Assembly: GCA_944373065.1 (NCBI GenBank)
Contig: CALWAJ010000043.1
Location: 1-11,422, forward strand
Source: an uncultured Bacilli bacterium
GTDB lineage: Bacteria; Bacillota_I; Bacilli_A; RF39; UBA660
Length of the DNA: 11,422 bases
Direction: 5' to 3'
Made by a program: the position numbers and the translations under genes. Shown here piece after piece: positions 6,326-11,422 of the stretch (the stretch's first letter is position 1; every line of letters begins with the position of its first letter). The notes under the pieces were generated by a model. The model was not told the origin of the DNA and did no database searches. It saw only the letters and a list, made by a program, of their open reading frames with translations.

Positions 6326-6343
6326 AAGATTATAGAATATAAT
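6315..6343 (+). promoter_or_regulatory. Consensus promoter of rplJ-rplL overlapping the rplA stop
   Basis: TTGACA (6315-6320) and TATAAT (6338-6343) are both perfect and 17 bases apart. The -35 lies in the last rplA codons and the spacer holds the rplA stop codon (6323-6325). The transcript would start near 6350 and carry the L10 leader. A full-strength promoter suits L7/L12, the only multicopy ribosomal protein. Confidence 0.9.
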
Positions 6344-6371
6344 AGGAAAGAAATCAGTTAAAAGTTTAAAC

Positions 6372-6460
6372 AGTACCCAAGACAGTAGGTATAAAAGTAA
6401 ATCCTACCGAGGACTAATTCTTATAAATAAAGTTCTTGGGGGAAGTCTCAAGAACTTTTT
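6372..6460 (+). ncRNA. L10 leader (ribosomal protein leader of rplJ-rplL)
   Basis: The sequence matches the Firmicutes L10 leader. A lower stem AGTaCC/GGACT (6372-6377 with 6411-6415) is followed by a kink-turn-like internal loop (CAAGACA 6378-6384 opposite CGA 6408-6410) and an upper stem GTAGG/CCTAC (6385-6389 with 6403-6407). CCCAAGA (6376-6382) can instead pair with TCTTGGG (6434-6440), an antiterminator that would break up the terminator at 6429-6460. In B. subtilis the L10-L12 complex binds this element and favours termination. The same logic fits here: bound protein holds the kink-turn stem and frees the terminator arm. Confidence 0.85.
6429..6460 (+). terminator. Intrinsic terminator (attenuator) of the L10 leader
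   Basis: AAAGTTCTTG (6429-6438) and CAAGAACTTT (6449-6458) form a perfect 10-bp stem with loop GGGGAAGTCT. The 3' arm runs into TTTTT (6456-6460). It lies 67 bases before the rplJ start and so controls read-through into rplJ-rplL. Confidence 0.85.
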
Positions 6461-6473
6461 AAATTAAAAAGTC

Positions 6474-6497
6474 AAACGGTTAAACGCTTAAACAATG
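6474..6497 (+). repeat. Three imperfect 8-base direct repeats before rplJ
   Basis: AAACGGTT, AAACGCTT and AAACAATG follow one another at 6474-6481, 6482-6489 and 6490-6497, between the attenuator and the rplJ ribosome site. They may simply be unstructured leader sequence. Confidence 0.3.
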
Positions 6498-6526
6498 TAT
6501 TAAACTGATAAAAATAGGAGGGAAAA

Positions 6527-7027
6527 ATGGCTAATCAAAAAATCTTAGCAAAGAAGCAAGAAGTTATTGATGAAATCAAAGATAATGTTAATAATAGTGC
6601 AACCTTTGTATTATTTGATTATCGTGGTCTAACAGATGCTGAAATTAAAGAGTTAAGACGTGCTTTAAGAGATGCCGGTGCTGTTTATAAAGTATATAAA
6701 AATACTTTAATGGCTAGAGCTTTCAATGATTTAAACATTGATGTAAAAGAAGCCCTAGAAGGACCTAGTGCATTTGCTTACAGTACTGACCAAATAACTC
6801 CAATCAAAGTATTATCAGATTTTGCTAAAGATCATGAAAATTTAACATTAAAGATTGGTTATGTTGATGGTGAAATAGCAGATGAAGCAAAACTTGCTGA
6901 ATATGCAAAGATTCCATCAAGAGATGGCTTACTTACTATGCTTGCAGGTGGTATGATAGGACTTGTTCGCGACCTATCTATCTGCTTAAATTTATATAGT
7001 GAACAAAAAGAAAAAGAAGAAAATTAA
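6527..7027 (+). CDS. rplJ: Ribosomal protein L10
   Basis: L10 anchors the L7/L12 stalk dimers to 23S rRNA and, with L12, represses its own operon. The protein has 166 residues, normal for the family. The N-terminal RNA-binding domain includes FVLFDYRGLTDAEIKELRRALRDAGAVYKVYKNTL (27-61), and the C-terminal helix (about 135-160) is the L12-dimer platform. AGGAGG (6516-6521) precedes the ATG. rplL starts 19 bases after its stop. Expression should be controlled by the L10 leader and terminator just upstream. Confidence 0.98.
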   Translation: MANQKILAKKQEVIDEIKDNVNNSATFVLFDYRGLTDAEIKELRRALRDAGAVYKVYKNTLMARAFNDLNIDVKEALEGPSAFAYSTDQITPIKVLSDFAKDHENLTLKIGYVDGEIADEAKLAEYAKIPSRDGLLTMLAGGMIGLVRDLSICLNLYSEQKEKEEN

Positions 7028-7046
7028 TTATAAGGAGGAAAATAAA

Positions 7047-7418
7047 ATGGCAAAATTAACAAAAGAAGAATTTATTAGCTCATTAAAAGAAATGAATCTT
7101 TTAGAAATTAAAGAATTAGTAGACGCAATGAAAGAAGAGTTTGGTGTAGACCCATCAGCTGTTGCAGTTGCTGCTCCAGGAGCTGCTACTACTGAAGATG
7201 CTGGACCATCTACAGTTACAGTATCAATCACTGATGCTGGAGCTGCTAAAGTTGCAGTTATCAAAGTAGTTCGTGAAATTACAGGACTAGGATTAAAAGA
7301 ATCTAAAGATTTAGTTGATAATGCTGGTTCACCAATTAAAGAAAACATTTCTGTTGAAGAAGCTAATGAAATCAAAGCTAAATTAGAAGAAGCTGGTGCT
7401 ACTGTTGAAGTTAAGTAA
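7047..7418 (+). CDS. rplL: Ribosomal protein L7/L12
   Basis: L7/L12 is the flexible stalk protein that recruits and activates the translational GTPases. The start is the ATG at 7047, with AAGGAGGA at 7032-7039. Earlier in-frame codons would overlap rplJ. The protein has 123 residues. The N-terminal dimerisation helices (about 3-33) are followed by an alanine-rich hinge (about 38-54) and the C-terminal domain, whose factor-binding face reads KVAVIKVVREITGLGLKESKDLVD (68-91). The hinge is of ordinary length. The stop codon lies in the loop of the terminator that ends the operon. Confidence 0.98.
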   Translation: MAKLTKEEFISSLKEMNLLEIKELVDAMKEEFGVDPSAVAVAAPGAATTEDAGPSTVTVSITDAGAAKVAVIKVVREITGLGLKESKDLVDNAGSPIKENISVEEANEIKAKLEEAGATVEVK

Positions 7419-7434
7419 TTAGCTTCTTTTTTTT
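7407..7434 (+). terminator. Intrinsic terminator of rplJ-rplL
   Basis: GAAGTTAA (7407-7414) pairs with TTAGCTTC (7419-7426), one G-T wobble included, around a GTAA tetraloop, and eight T follow (7427-7434). The rplL stop codon is inside the loop, so a ribosome finishing rplL would cover the hairpin. Confidence 0.85.
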
Positions 7435-7442
7435 GTAAATTA

Positions 7443-7506
7443 ATCACAAAGTTTACACTTATAAACTACTTTCTCGTTTTCTTTCCCTTTTAATTGTGAT
7501 AAACTT
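7443..7506. repeat. Inverted repeats before the membrane-protein gene
   Basis: ATCACAA (7443-7449) and TTGTGAT (7494-7500) are perfect reverse complements 44 bases apart. AGTTTA (7450-7455) is complementary both to TAAACT at 7462-7467, which makes a local hairpin with a six-base loop, and to TAAACT at 7500-7505. Alternative folds or a looped operator are possible. No convincing promoter is visible here; the best candidate is an extended -10, TGATAAACT at 7497-7505, without a -35. Confidence 0.35.
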
Positions 7507-7527
7507 AATAATAGAGGAGGTATAGAA

Positions 7528-8229
7528 ATGGCAAAAAAGGAGAAGAAAAAAGGTAATATAGGTCTTAATATCTGTATTGGATTATTACTTGCACTATTTA
7601 TTTGTATAATAGCATTTATTTGTGTGTATAGTGCTAACCTAAAAGTACGTAGTGAAGAAAGCAATAAAACAGAAGAAATTGAAGAAAATACAGAAAGTGA
7701 AGGTCAAAGTTACTCCTTAGATTTTGATACTAGTAATATAAAGAATGGAGGAGAAAGTTCATACACTTTAGCAAATTATAGTGGCACTATTAATGTTAGT
7801 ATTGATAAAACAGGTAAAGTTGCTACATTAAGTTATAATAAAGCTACTCTTTCTAATACCTATCTATTAAATTGGGACCTAACTGGTGTAGAAGAAGGTG
7901 TTTTAGAAAGTCAAACAATAACTTTTAATAACAAAGTAAATGATGTTTTATTTAGTGGTATTGGACAAGATAGAACAGGAGATGTTATCTTATTCTTAAT
8001 GGAAGATGGAACAATTTCCTATATTCCTGTATATCAAACCTTATCTACTAATGGAGTAGAAGGACTTACAACATATCAAACTATATCAAATGTTAAAGAT
8101 GTTGTTAAATTCTATACAGCTAATGTTACATCTGGAACAAGTAGTAGTGTTACAGTGCTAGCTCAAACTAAAGATGGAACCCTTTATGACCTAGCTCCTA
8201 TGATAAATAATACAAGTAATAACGAGTAG
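7528..8229 (+). CDS. Membrane-anchored extracytoplasmic protein of unknown function
   Basis: AGAGGAGGT (7513-7521) gives a strong ribosome site. The 233-residue product starts with a lysine-rich cytoplasmic tail (1-9), then one hydrophobic span (about 13-36), an E/S/T/N-rich linker (about 41-62) and a beta-rich domain facing outward. The domain has two similar stretches: residues about 136-168 and about 188-224 each contain a DV step, a polar loop, a hydrophobic strand and DGT followed by an aromatic and a proline. This looks like a repeated beta-sheet unit, perhaps propeller-like. No lipobox, catalytic or sortase motif is seen. It sits between terminators at 7407 and 8228, so it is probably a single-gene unit. 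Function unknown. Confidence 0.85.
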   Translation: MAKKEKKKGNIGLNICIGLLLALFICIIAFICVYSANLKVRSEESNKTEEIEENTESEGQSYSLDFDTSNIKNGGESSYTLANYSGTINVSIDKTGKVATLSYNKATLSNTYLLNWDLTGVEEGVLESQTITFNNKVNDVLFSGIGQDRTGDVILFLMEDGTISYIPVYQTLSTNGVEGLTTYQTISNVKDVVKFYTANVTSGTSSSVTVLAQTKDGTLYDLAPMINNTSNNE

Positions 8230-8256
8230 AAGAGGAAACAAACCTCTTTTTCTTTT
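8228..8256 (+). terminator. Intrinsic terminator after the membrane-anchored protein
   Basis: AGAAGAGG (8228-8235) pairs with CCTCTTTT (8243-8250), one G-T wobble, around AAACAAA. The tract continues TCTTTT to 8256. The stem begins in the stop codon of the preceding gene. Confidence 0.8.
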
Positions 8257-8266
8257 AAATTAAACT

Positions 8267-8275
8267 TGTTATAAT
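8267..8275 (+). promoter_or_regulatory. Extended -10 promoter of the YfiH-like gene
   Basis: TGTTATAAT (8267-8275) is a TGn extended -10 with perfect TATAAT. The -35 position falls in the T-rich terminator tract (about 8247-8252) and is poor. Transcription would start near 8282, leaving only about 13 bases of leader. Confidence 0.6.
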
Positions 8276-8294
8276 TGATTAGAAGGAGAATGTT

Positions 8295-9089
8295 ATGAAG
8301 CTTAAAATAATTTATTCAAAACGAGAAGACGGAATTATGTCAGATGATAAAATGTTTTATCCAAATCTAACAGAAGAGGAAAGGAAAAGTAAGTTTAAGT
8401 TAAATAAGAACAACTTTTTACAAAAACATAATTTAAATAATGTCAATATATTAATACCGGTTCAAAAAACAATTTATGAAGAACAAGACGAAACCTTTAA
8501 TTATAAAGATGGAACCTATGAAATATTAACAAAAGAAAATGTTATGAAATATTTAAATGGTGAGAAATACTTTCATGATGATTTTTTAATTATGGATAGC
8601 AGTATAAAAAATATTTTAGTAGCAGATAAGGTTGCAGATTGTCCTATGTTAATTTTACTAGCAAAAATAACTGAAGAAAACTGGATGCTAGCTATCGCTC
8701 ATTGTGGAGGTGAATATATAAATAGATTACTGCCCCAACAAATGTTATCTGCTTTAGTAAAAGAAAGTAATGTTGATAGCAAAAATATAGAAGCCTATCT
8801 TACTCCTTGTATTTCAAAAGAAAGTTATGTTTATGACAAATATCCTCCAATTGCCACAAATAAATATGCTTGGAAAAATGCGATTGAAAAAAGAGAAAAT
8901 TTATATTATATAGATTTAAGAGAAGCTACCATCAATCAGTTATTAGAAAAAGGTCTAAAAAAGGAAAATATTACAGTTTCAAATAAAGATACAAGAACAG
9001 ATGATGATTTCTATTCTCATGTTGCCTATAAGAAAGGAGATATTAGTAAAAATGGTAGATTTATAGTAGGTGCCGTTTTTCTTGATTAA
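8295..9089 (+). CDS. YfiH/PgeF-family (DUF152, multicopper oxidase-like) protein, diverged
   Basis: The protein has 264 residues, the size of bacterial YfiH. This family includes zinc-dependent purine nucleoside phosphorylase/deaminase enzymes and PgeF, which removes misplaced L-serine from the peptidoglycan precursor. Visible family landmarks in order are ADC with C116, a hydrophobic stretch then AHCGG with H136 (usual form VHAGWRG), the LTPCISKESY segment (169-178, usual GPAIGPCCYEV), DL before a helix (207-208), and DTRTDDDFYSH...GRFIVGAVFL at the end (232-263). The first metal histidine, normally in QVHG, appears to be Q57 in IPVQKT, and the HAGWRG and FFSYRR blocks are altered. The start has AAGGAG (8283-8288). 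Activity may be changed or lost. It forms an operon with the zinc-ribbon gene. Confidence 0.8.
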   Translation: MKLKIIYSKREDGIMSDDKMFYPNLTEEERKSKFKLNKNNFLQKHNLNNVNILIPVQKTIYEEQDETFNYKDGTYEILTKENVMKYLNGEKYFHDDFLIMDSSIKNILVADKVADCPMLILLAKITEENWMLAIAHCGGEYINRLLPQQMLSALVKESNVDSKNIEAYLTPCISKESYVYDKYPPIATNKYAWKNAIEKRENLYYIDLREATINQLLEKGLKKENITVSNKDTRTDDDFYSHVAYKKGDISKNGRFIVGAVFLD

Positions 9090-9094
9090 GTATT

Positions 9095-9733
9095 ATGAAA
9101 TGTCCTAATTGTAAAAAAGAGTATAAAGATAATCTATTTAGTTGCCCATATTGTGGAACGATAAATAAAGTAGTATATAAAGATATAAAAGAAGTAGATT
9201 TAAAGAAAAGTTCCTATGAAAGTTTTAAAGATGATGTAAGAAATAAGAAGTTTAGTTTTAAGAAAGAAATACCTCTTTTAATTATAAGTATCATCATAAT
9301 ATTGCTAGCATACTTCTTAAGTTACTATTACTTTACTTATATTGAAGATAATCTTTTTCTTTTTAAGATTATAACTAATTATCCTTTGTGGCTAATAATA
9401 TTTATACCCCTAGCATTATTCCTATATTATAAGAACTTCTCTTTACTATCATTAATATTAAACTTATACTTTAGTATCTTTGTAGGAGTTAGTATTTGTT
9501 TTCCAGTTTTTCTACCAGTGGCATTTTCAAATAATGGACATATAGTTTATCTATCTTTATTATTAATTCCAATAGTAATATTTATAGTCTTTACCATGTT
9601 TAAGTTTGTAATAACTACTATAAAAAAGAAGCTTCTAAATCATCATGTTATAAGTTATCTTATTTTTATGATATCTACCCTATATCTTTTAGTTGCAATG
9701 TTATCCATTATTATAAGAGTAACATGTTATTAA
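9095..9733 (+). CDS. Zinc-ribbon multi-pass membrane protein
   Basis: The protein has 212 residues. The N-terminus carries CPNC (C3, C6) and CPYC (C17, C20), a small zinc ribbon typical of membrane proteins of unknown role in Firmicutes. A charged linker (about 26-57) leads to four or five membrane spans at about 59-80, 96-112, 114-142, 149-175 and 184-208. The start is fixed by the cysteine motif, which begins at residue 3. There is no recognisable ribosome site, and the ATG is only five bases after the upstream stop, so translation is probably coupled to the YfiH-like gene. No transport or catalytic motif is seen; function unknown. Confidence 0.85.
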   Translation: MKCPNCKKEYKDNLFSCPYCGTINKVVYKDIKEVDLKKSSYESFKDDVRNKKFSFKKEIPLLIISIIIILLAYFLSYYYFTYIEDNLFLFKIITNYPLWLIIFIPLALFLYYKNFSLLSLILNLYFSIFVGVSICFPVFLPVAFSNNGHIVYLSLLLIPIVIFIVFTMFKFVITTIKKKLLNHHVISYLIFMISTLYLLVAMLSIIIRVTCY

Positions 9734-9756
9734 ATCTTTCCTTTCTATATAAATTG

Positions 9757-9765
9757 TGTTAATAT
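9757..9765 (+). promoter_or_regulatory. Possible extended -10 promoter of the metallopeptidase gene
   Basis: TGTTAATAT (9757-9765) resembles an extended -10, with no good -35 upstream. It is the best candidate in the 59-base gap. CCTC (9769-9772) can pair with GAGG (9782-9785), part of the AGAGGA ribosome site, but the stem is only four pairs. Confidence 0.35.
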
Positions 9766-9792
9766 AAACCTCATTAGAAAAGAGGACTAACT

Positions 9793-10725
9793 ATGACACT
9801 TAAGAATCTGGAGATTAACAAATCAAAATTTGATTTGTTATATGGTAAAATTACATCTATAGGGCCGGTTTTAGGTAAACAAGAGATAATAATAGACATT
9901 AATAAACTGAATATAAACAAAAAATATAAACCATACATTAAAAAATTCATAAAAAAAACTCAAGCTGATTTTAATTTTAGAAATTCAAATGGGACATTAA
10001 AAACATTAAAGATAAATAACTTAAAGAAATCAAAAGCTAAAAAATATGGGGCAACTGGTTATTATAATTTTTATAATAATAAAATTAAGTTATATATAAT
10101 AGATACGATCTATCACGAATTATTTCATGCTTTTACATATCATGAAAATAATGAAAATTATTATTGTGGATTTAATCAAGGAAATGATTGTGTAGATATC
10201 GCTAATTCTATAAATGAAGGATATACAGATTTATTAACAAAGCGCTATTTCCATATTGATATTGCTTATATGATAGAAGCTAATATTGTAAGTAAAGTTG
10301 AGTTAATGTTAGGAAAAGAAAAGATGCGAAATATGTATACTTCTAATGACCTTATGGGACTCATTAAATTTTTATCTAAACATTCATCAAAACAAGAAGC
10401 TATTGGTTTTATTACAATGATGGATAAACTAGATAACTATGACTATGAAAGCAAAGAAGCAATAAACTTAATGAATATTTTATCTAACTATTTAGTTAAT
10501 GTTTATCTGAACTTTCTCGCCGAAAACTATTCACTTGGAATTATAGATAATGCTGATGTTAATAATGAACTATCAAGATTTAAAGATAAATTTGTTAAAT
10601 ATGCTTTTGATGATAAGGAGTTAAAGAAAGAATATTTAAGAAGTTCTGACTACCTTGATATAACTTCAAAACTGTCAAATAGCAATTTTAGAGAAGAACT
10701 TCGAAAAAAAGTGTTGACGAAATAG
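9793..10725 (+). CDS. Putative HExxH zinc metallopeptidase
   Basis: The protein has 310 residues with no signal peptide or membrane span, so it is probably cytoplasmic. HELFH (108-112) is the HExxH zinc-binding and catalytic motif, preceded by hydrophobic IIDTIY as in zincins. About 30 residues later NEGYTD (141-146) offers E142 as a third metal ligand, a gluzincin-like pattern. The N-terminal 100 residues are lysine-rich and of unknown fold; the C-terminal half is helical. I cannot assign a named peptidase family or substrate. The ribosome site is AGAGGA (9781-9786), seven bases before the ATG. Its last codons hold the -35 of the next gene's promoter. Proteolytic activity is inferred from the motif only. 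Confidence 0.75.
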   Translation: MTLKNLEINKSKFDLLYGKITSIGPVLGKQEIIIDINKLNINKKYKPYIKKFIKKTQADFNFRNSNGTLKTLKINNLKKSKAKKYGATGYYNFYNNKIKLYIIDTIYHELFHAFTYHENNENYYCGFNQGNDCVDIANSINEGYTDLLTKRYFHIDIAYMIEANIVSKVELMLGKEKMRNMYTSNDLMGLIKFLSKHSSKQEAIGFITMMDKLDNYDYESKEAINLMNILSNYLVNVYLNFLAENYSLGIIDNADVNNELSRFKDKFVKYAFDDKELKKEYLRSSDYLDITSKLSNSNFREELRKKVLTK

Positions 10726-10742
10726 GAAAAATAGTGTATTAT
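10714..10742 (+). promoter_or_regulatory. Promoter of the methyltransferase gene
   Basis: TTGACG (10714-10719), 17 bases, then TATTAT (10737-10742); each hexamer matches five of six. The -35 and the stop codon of the preceding gene overlap, as at rplA. The transcript would begin near 10749, so an in-frame codon at 10734 cannot be the start of the next gene. Confidence 0.85.
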
Positions 10743-10750
10743 AACACTAC

Positions 10751-10803
10751 GAAAGGAGACAAACTATATACTTTTAGTATAATGGCTTGTCTCTTTCTTT
10801 GTT
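10751..10803 (+). promoter_or_regulatory. Structured leader, possible attenuator, before the methyltransferase gene
   Basis: GAAAGGAGACAA (10751-10762) pairs with TTGTCTCTTTC (10787-10797) with one unpaired base, and TATAC/GTATA (10767-10771 with 10777-10781) forms an inner hairpin around TTTTA. A broken T-rich tract, TTTCTTTGTTT, follows. The fold starts at the predicted 5' end of the mRNA and hides an AAAGGAG that serves no nearby start. It could be a transcription attenuator for the methyltransferase and rpoB region, a protein-binding leader, or a 5' stabiliser. Confidence 0.5.
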
Positions 10804-10817
10804 TAGAGGTGATGTTA

Positions 10818-11408
10818 ATGAGTCATTATTTTGAAAATGACCAGAATCTCCCTAGTAATTTAAAGAAAACTACAACAACCATTTTTAATCAGAACTTTAT
10901 TTTTTATACGGATAATGGTGTCTTTGCCAAACATGGTCTTGACTATGGTAGTAGATTACTTTTAGAGTCTATTGCCTATGACAAATTAAAAGGACCAGTA
11001 CTTGATGTTGGTTGTGGTTATGGGGTACTAGGAATTATTGTTAATAAAAAAACTAACTTAGAAGTTGATATGATAGATGTTAATAAAAGAGCATTGCATC
11101 TATCTAAAAGAAATATTAAAGAAAATAAATGTACTAATATAAATGCATTTCTTAGTGACTGTTATCAAAACGTCACAAGAAAATATAAAACTATTATTAC
11201 TAATCCACCGATTAGGGCAGGTAAAAAAATAGTTTATGATATCTTACTTAATGCTAGAAGTCATTTGGAGCCTGATGGTGTAATGTACTTAGTAATAAGA
11301 AAAGAACAAGGAGCAAAGTCGACAATTTCCGACTTAAAAAAATATTATGATGTAAGTATTGTTAATAAAAGTAAAGGTTTTTATATAATAGTTGCAAAAA
11401 TGTGTTGA
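10818..11408 (+). CDS. ybxB: Class I SAM-dependent methyltransferase, RsmC-like (YbxB)
   Basis: The protein belongs to the small RsmC-related methyltransferases found between rplL and rpoB in Bacillus (YbxB), probably acting on guanine in rRNA. The start is the ATG at 10818, with AGAGGTGAT at 10805-10813. Upstream in-frame codons lie in the leader. It has 196 residues, usual for YbxB. The N-terminus HYFENDQNLP (3-12) and the FIFYTDNGVFAKHGLDYGSRLLLE segment (27-50) are family landmarks, followed by the SAM-binding VLDVGCGYGVLG (61-72), D87 in MIDVNKRAL and the catalytic NPPIRAGK (129-136). The rRNA target is inferred from the family. Confidence 0.92.
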   Translation: MSHYFENDQNLPSNLKKTTTTIFNQNFIFYTDNGVFAKHGLDYGSRLLLESIAYDKLKGPVLDVGCGYGVLGIIVNKKTNLEVDMIDVNKRALHLSKRNIKENKCTNINAFLSDCYQNVTRKYKTIITNPPIRAGKKIVYDILLNARSHLEPDGVMYLVIRKEQGAKSTISDLKKYYDVSIVNKSKGFYIIVAKMC

Positions 11409-11410
11409 CT
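11405..11410 (+). promoter_or_regulatory. Possible -35 element of the next gene (rpoB expected)
   Basis: TTGACT overlaps the stop codon of the methyltransferase gene. A -10 would fall past the window end, so this is only suggestive. rpoB is expected here from conserved gene order. Confidence 0.35.
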
Positions 11411-11422
11411 TGTTGATGAGTT

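Noticed and set aside
856..11408. Mycoplasma-type code with TGA as tryptophan
   Set aside because: Tryptophans are TGG, and TGA is the natural stop of uvrB and of the methyltransferase gene.
1..11422. CRISPR arrays, transposons, tRNA or rRNA genes
   Set aside because: No regular spaced repeats, transposase-like frames, terminal repeats, cloverleaf or rRNA sequence were seen.

Overview
The window comes from a very AT-rich, low-GC Gram-positive bacterium. It reads with the standard bacterial code: TGA ends uvrB and the last methyltransferase gene, and tryptophan is TGG. Gene order and leader types point to Bacilli, perhaps an uncultured gut or Mollicutes-like lineage. That placement is inference and was not tested by a search.

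Left part (1-3962). A strong extended -10 promoter drives an unrecognised 236-residue gene, then uvrB (excision repair). Two small genes follow that are diverged copies of each other and of unknown function. Between the copies lie a perfect DnaA-box sequence, an inverted near-match and a second tight dyad. A probable divergent promoter at the extreme left points out of the window.

Centre (3963-7434). This is the classic secE-nusG-rplK-rplA-rplJ-rplL cluster: a preprotein translocase subunit, a transcription factor, and ribosomal proteins L11, L1, L10 and L7/L12. It is rich in RNA control. The secE leader has a 5' hairpin. L1-type binding sites can be folded in front of both rplK and rplA. A full L10 leader with kink-turn, antiterminator and terminator precedes rplJ and is driven by a consensus TTGACA-17-TATAAT promoter. 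A strong terminator closes rplL, with the rplL stop codon inside its loop.

Right part (7435-11422). In Bacillus a small RsmC-like methyltransferase gene (ybxB) and rpoB follow rplL directly. Here four genes lie between rplL and that methyltransferase: a membrane-anchored extracytoplasmic protein, a diverged YfiH/PgeF (DUF152) protein lacking one expected metal-ligand histidine, a zinc-ribbon multi-pass membrane protein, and a soluble HExxH metallopeptidase-like protein. The methyltransferase has its own near-consensus promoter and a structured leader. A -35-like TTGACT at the right edge probably starts the promoter of the next gene, expected to be rpoB.

Most of the window is ordinary information-processing machinery. 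The parts worth a second look are the paired L1 sites, the leader in front of the methyltransferase, the paralogue pair with its DnaA-box dyad, and the four-gene insertion. I see no mobile element, CRISPR array, tRNA or rRNA.
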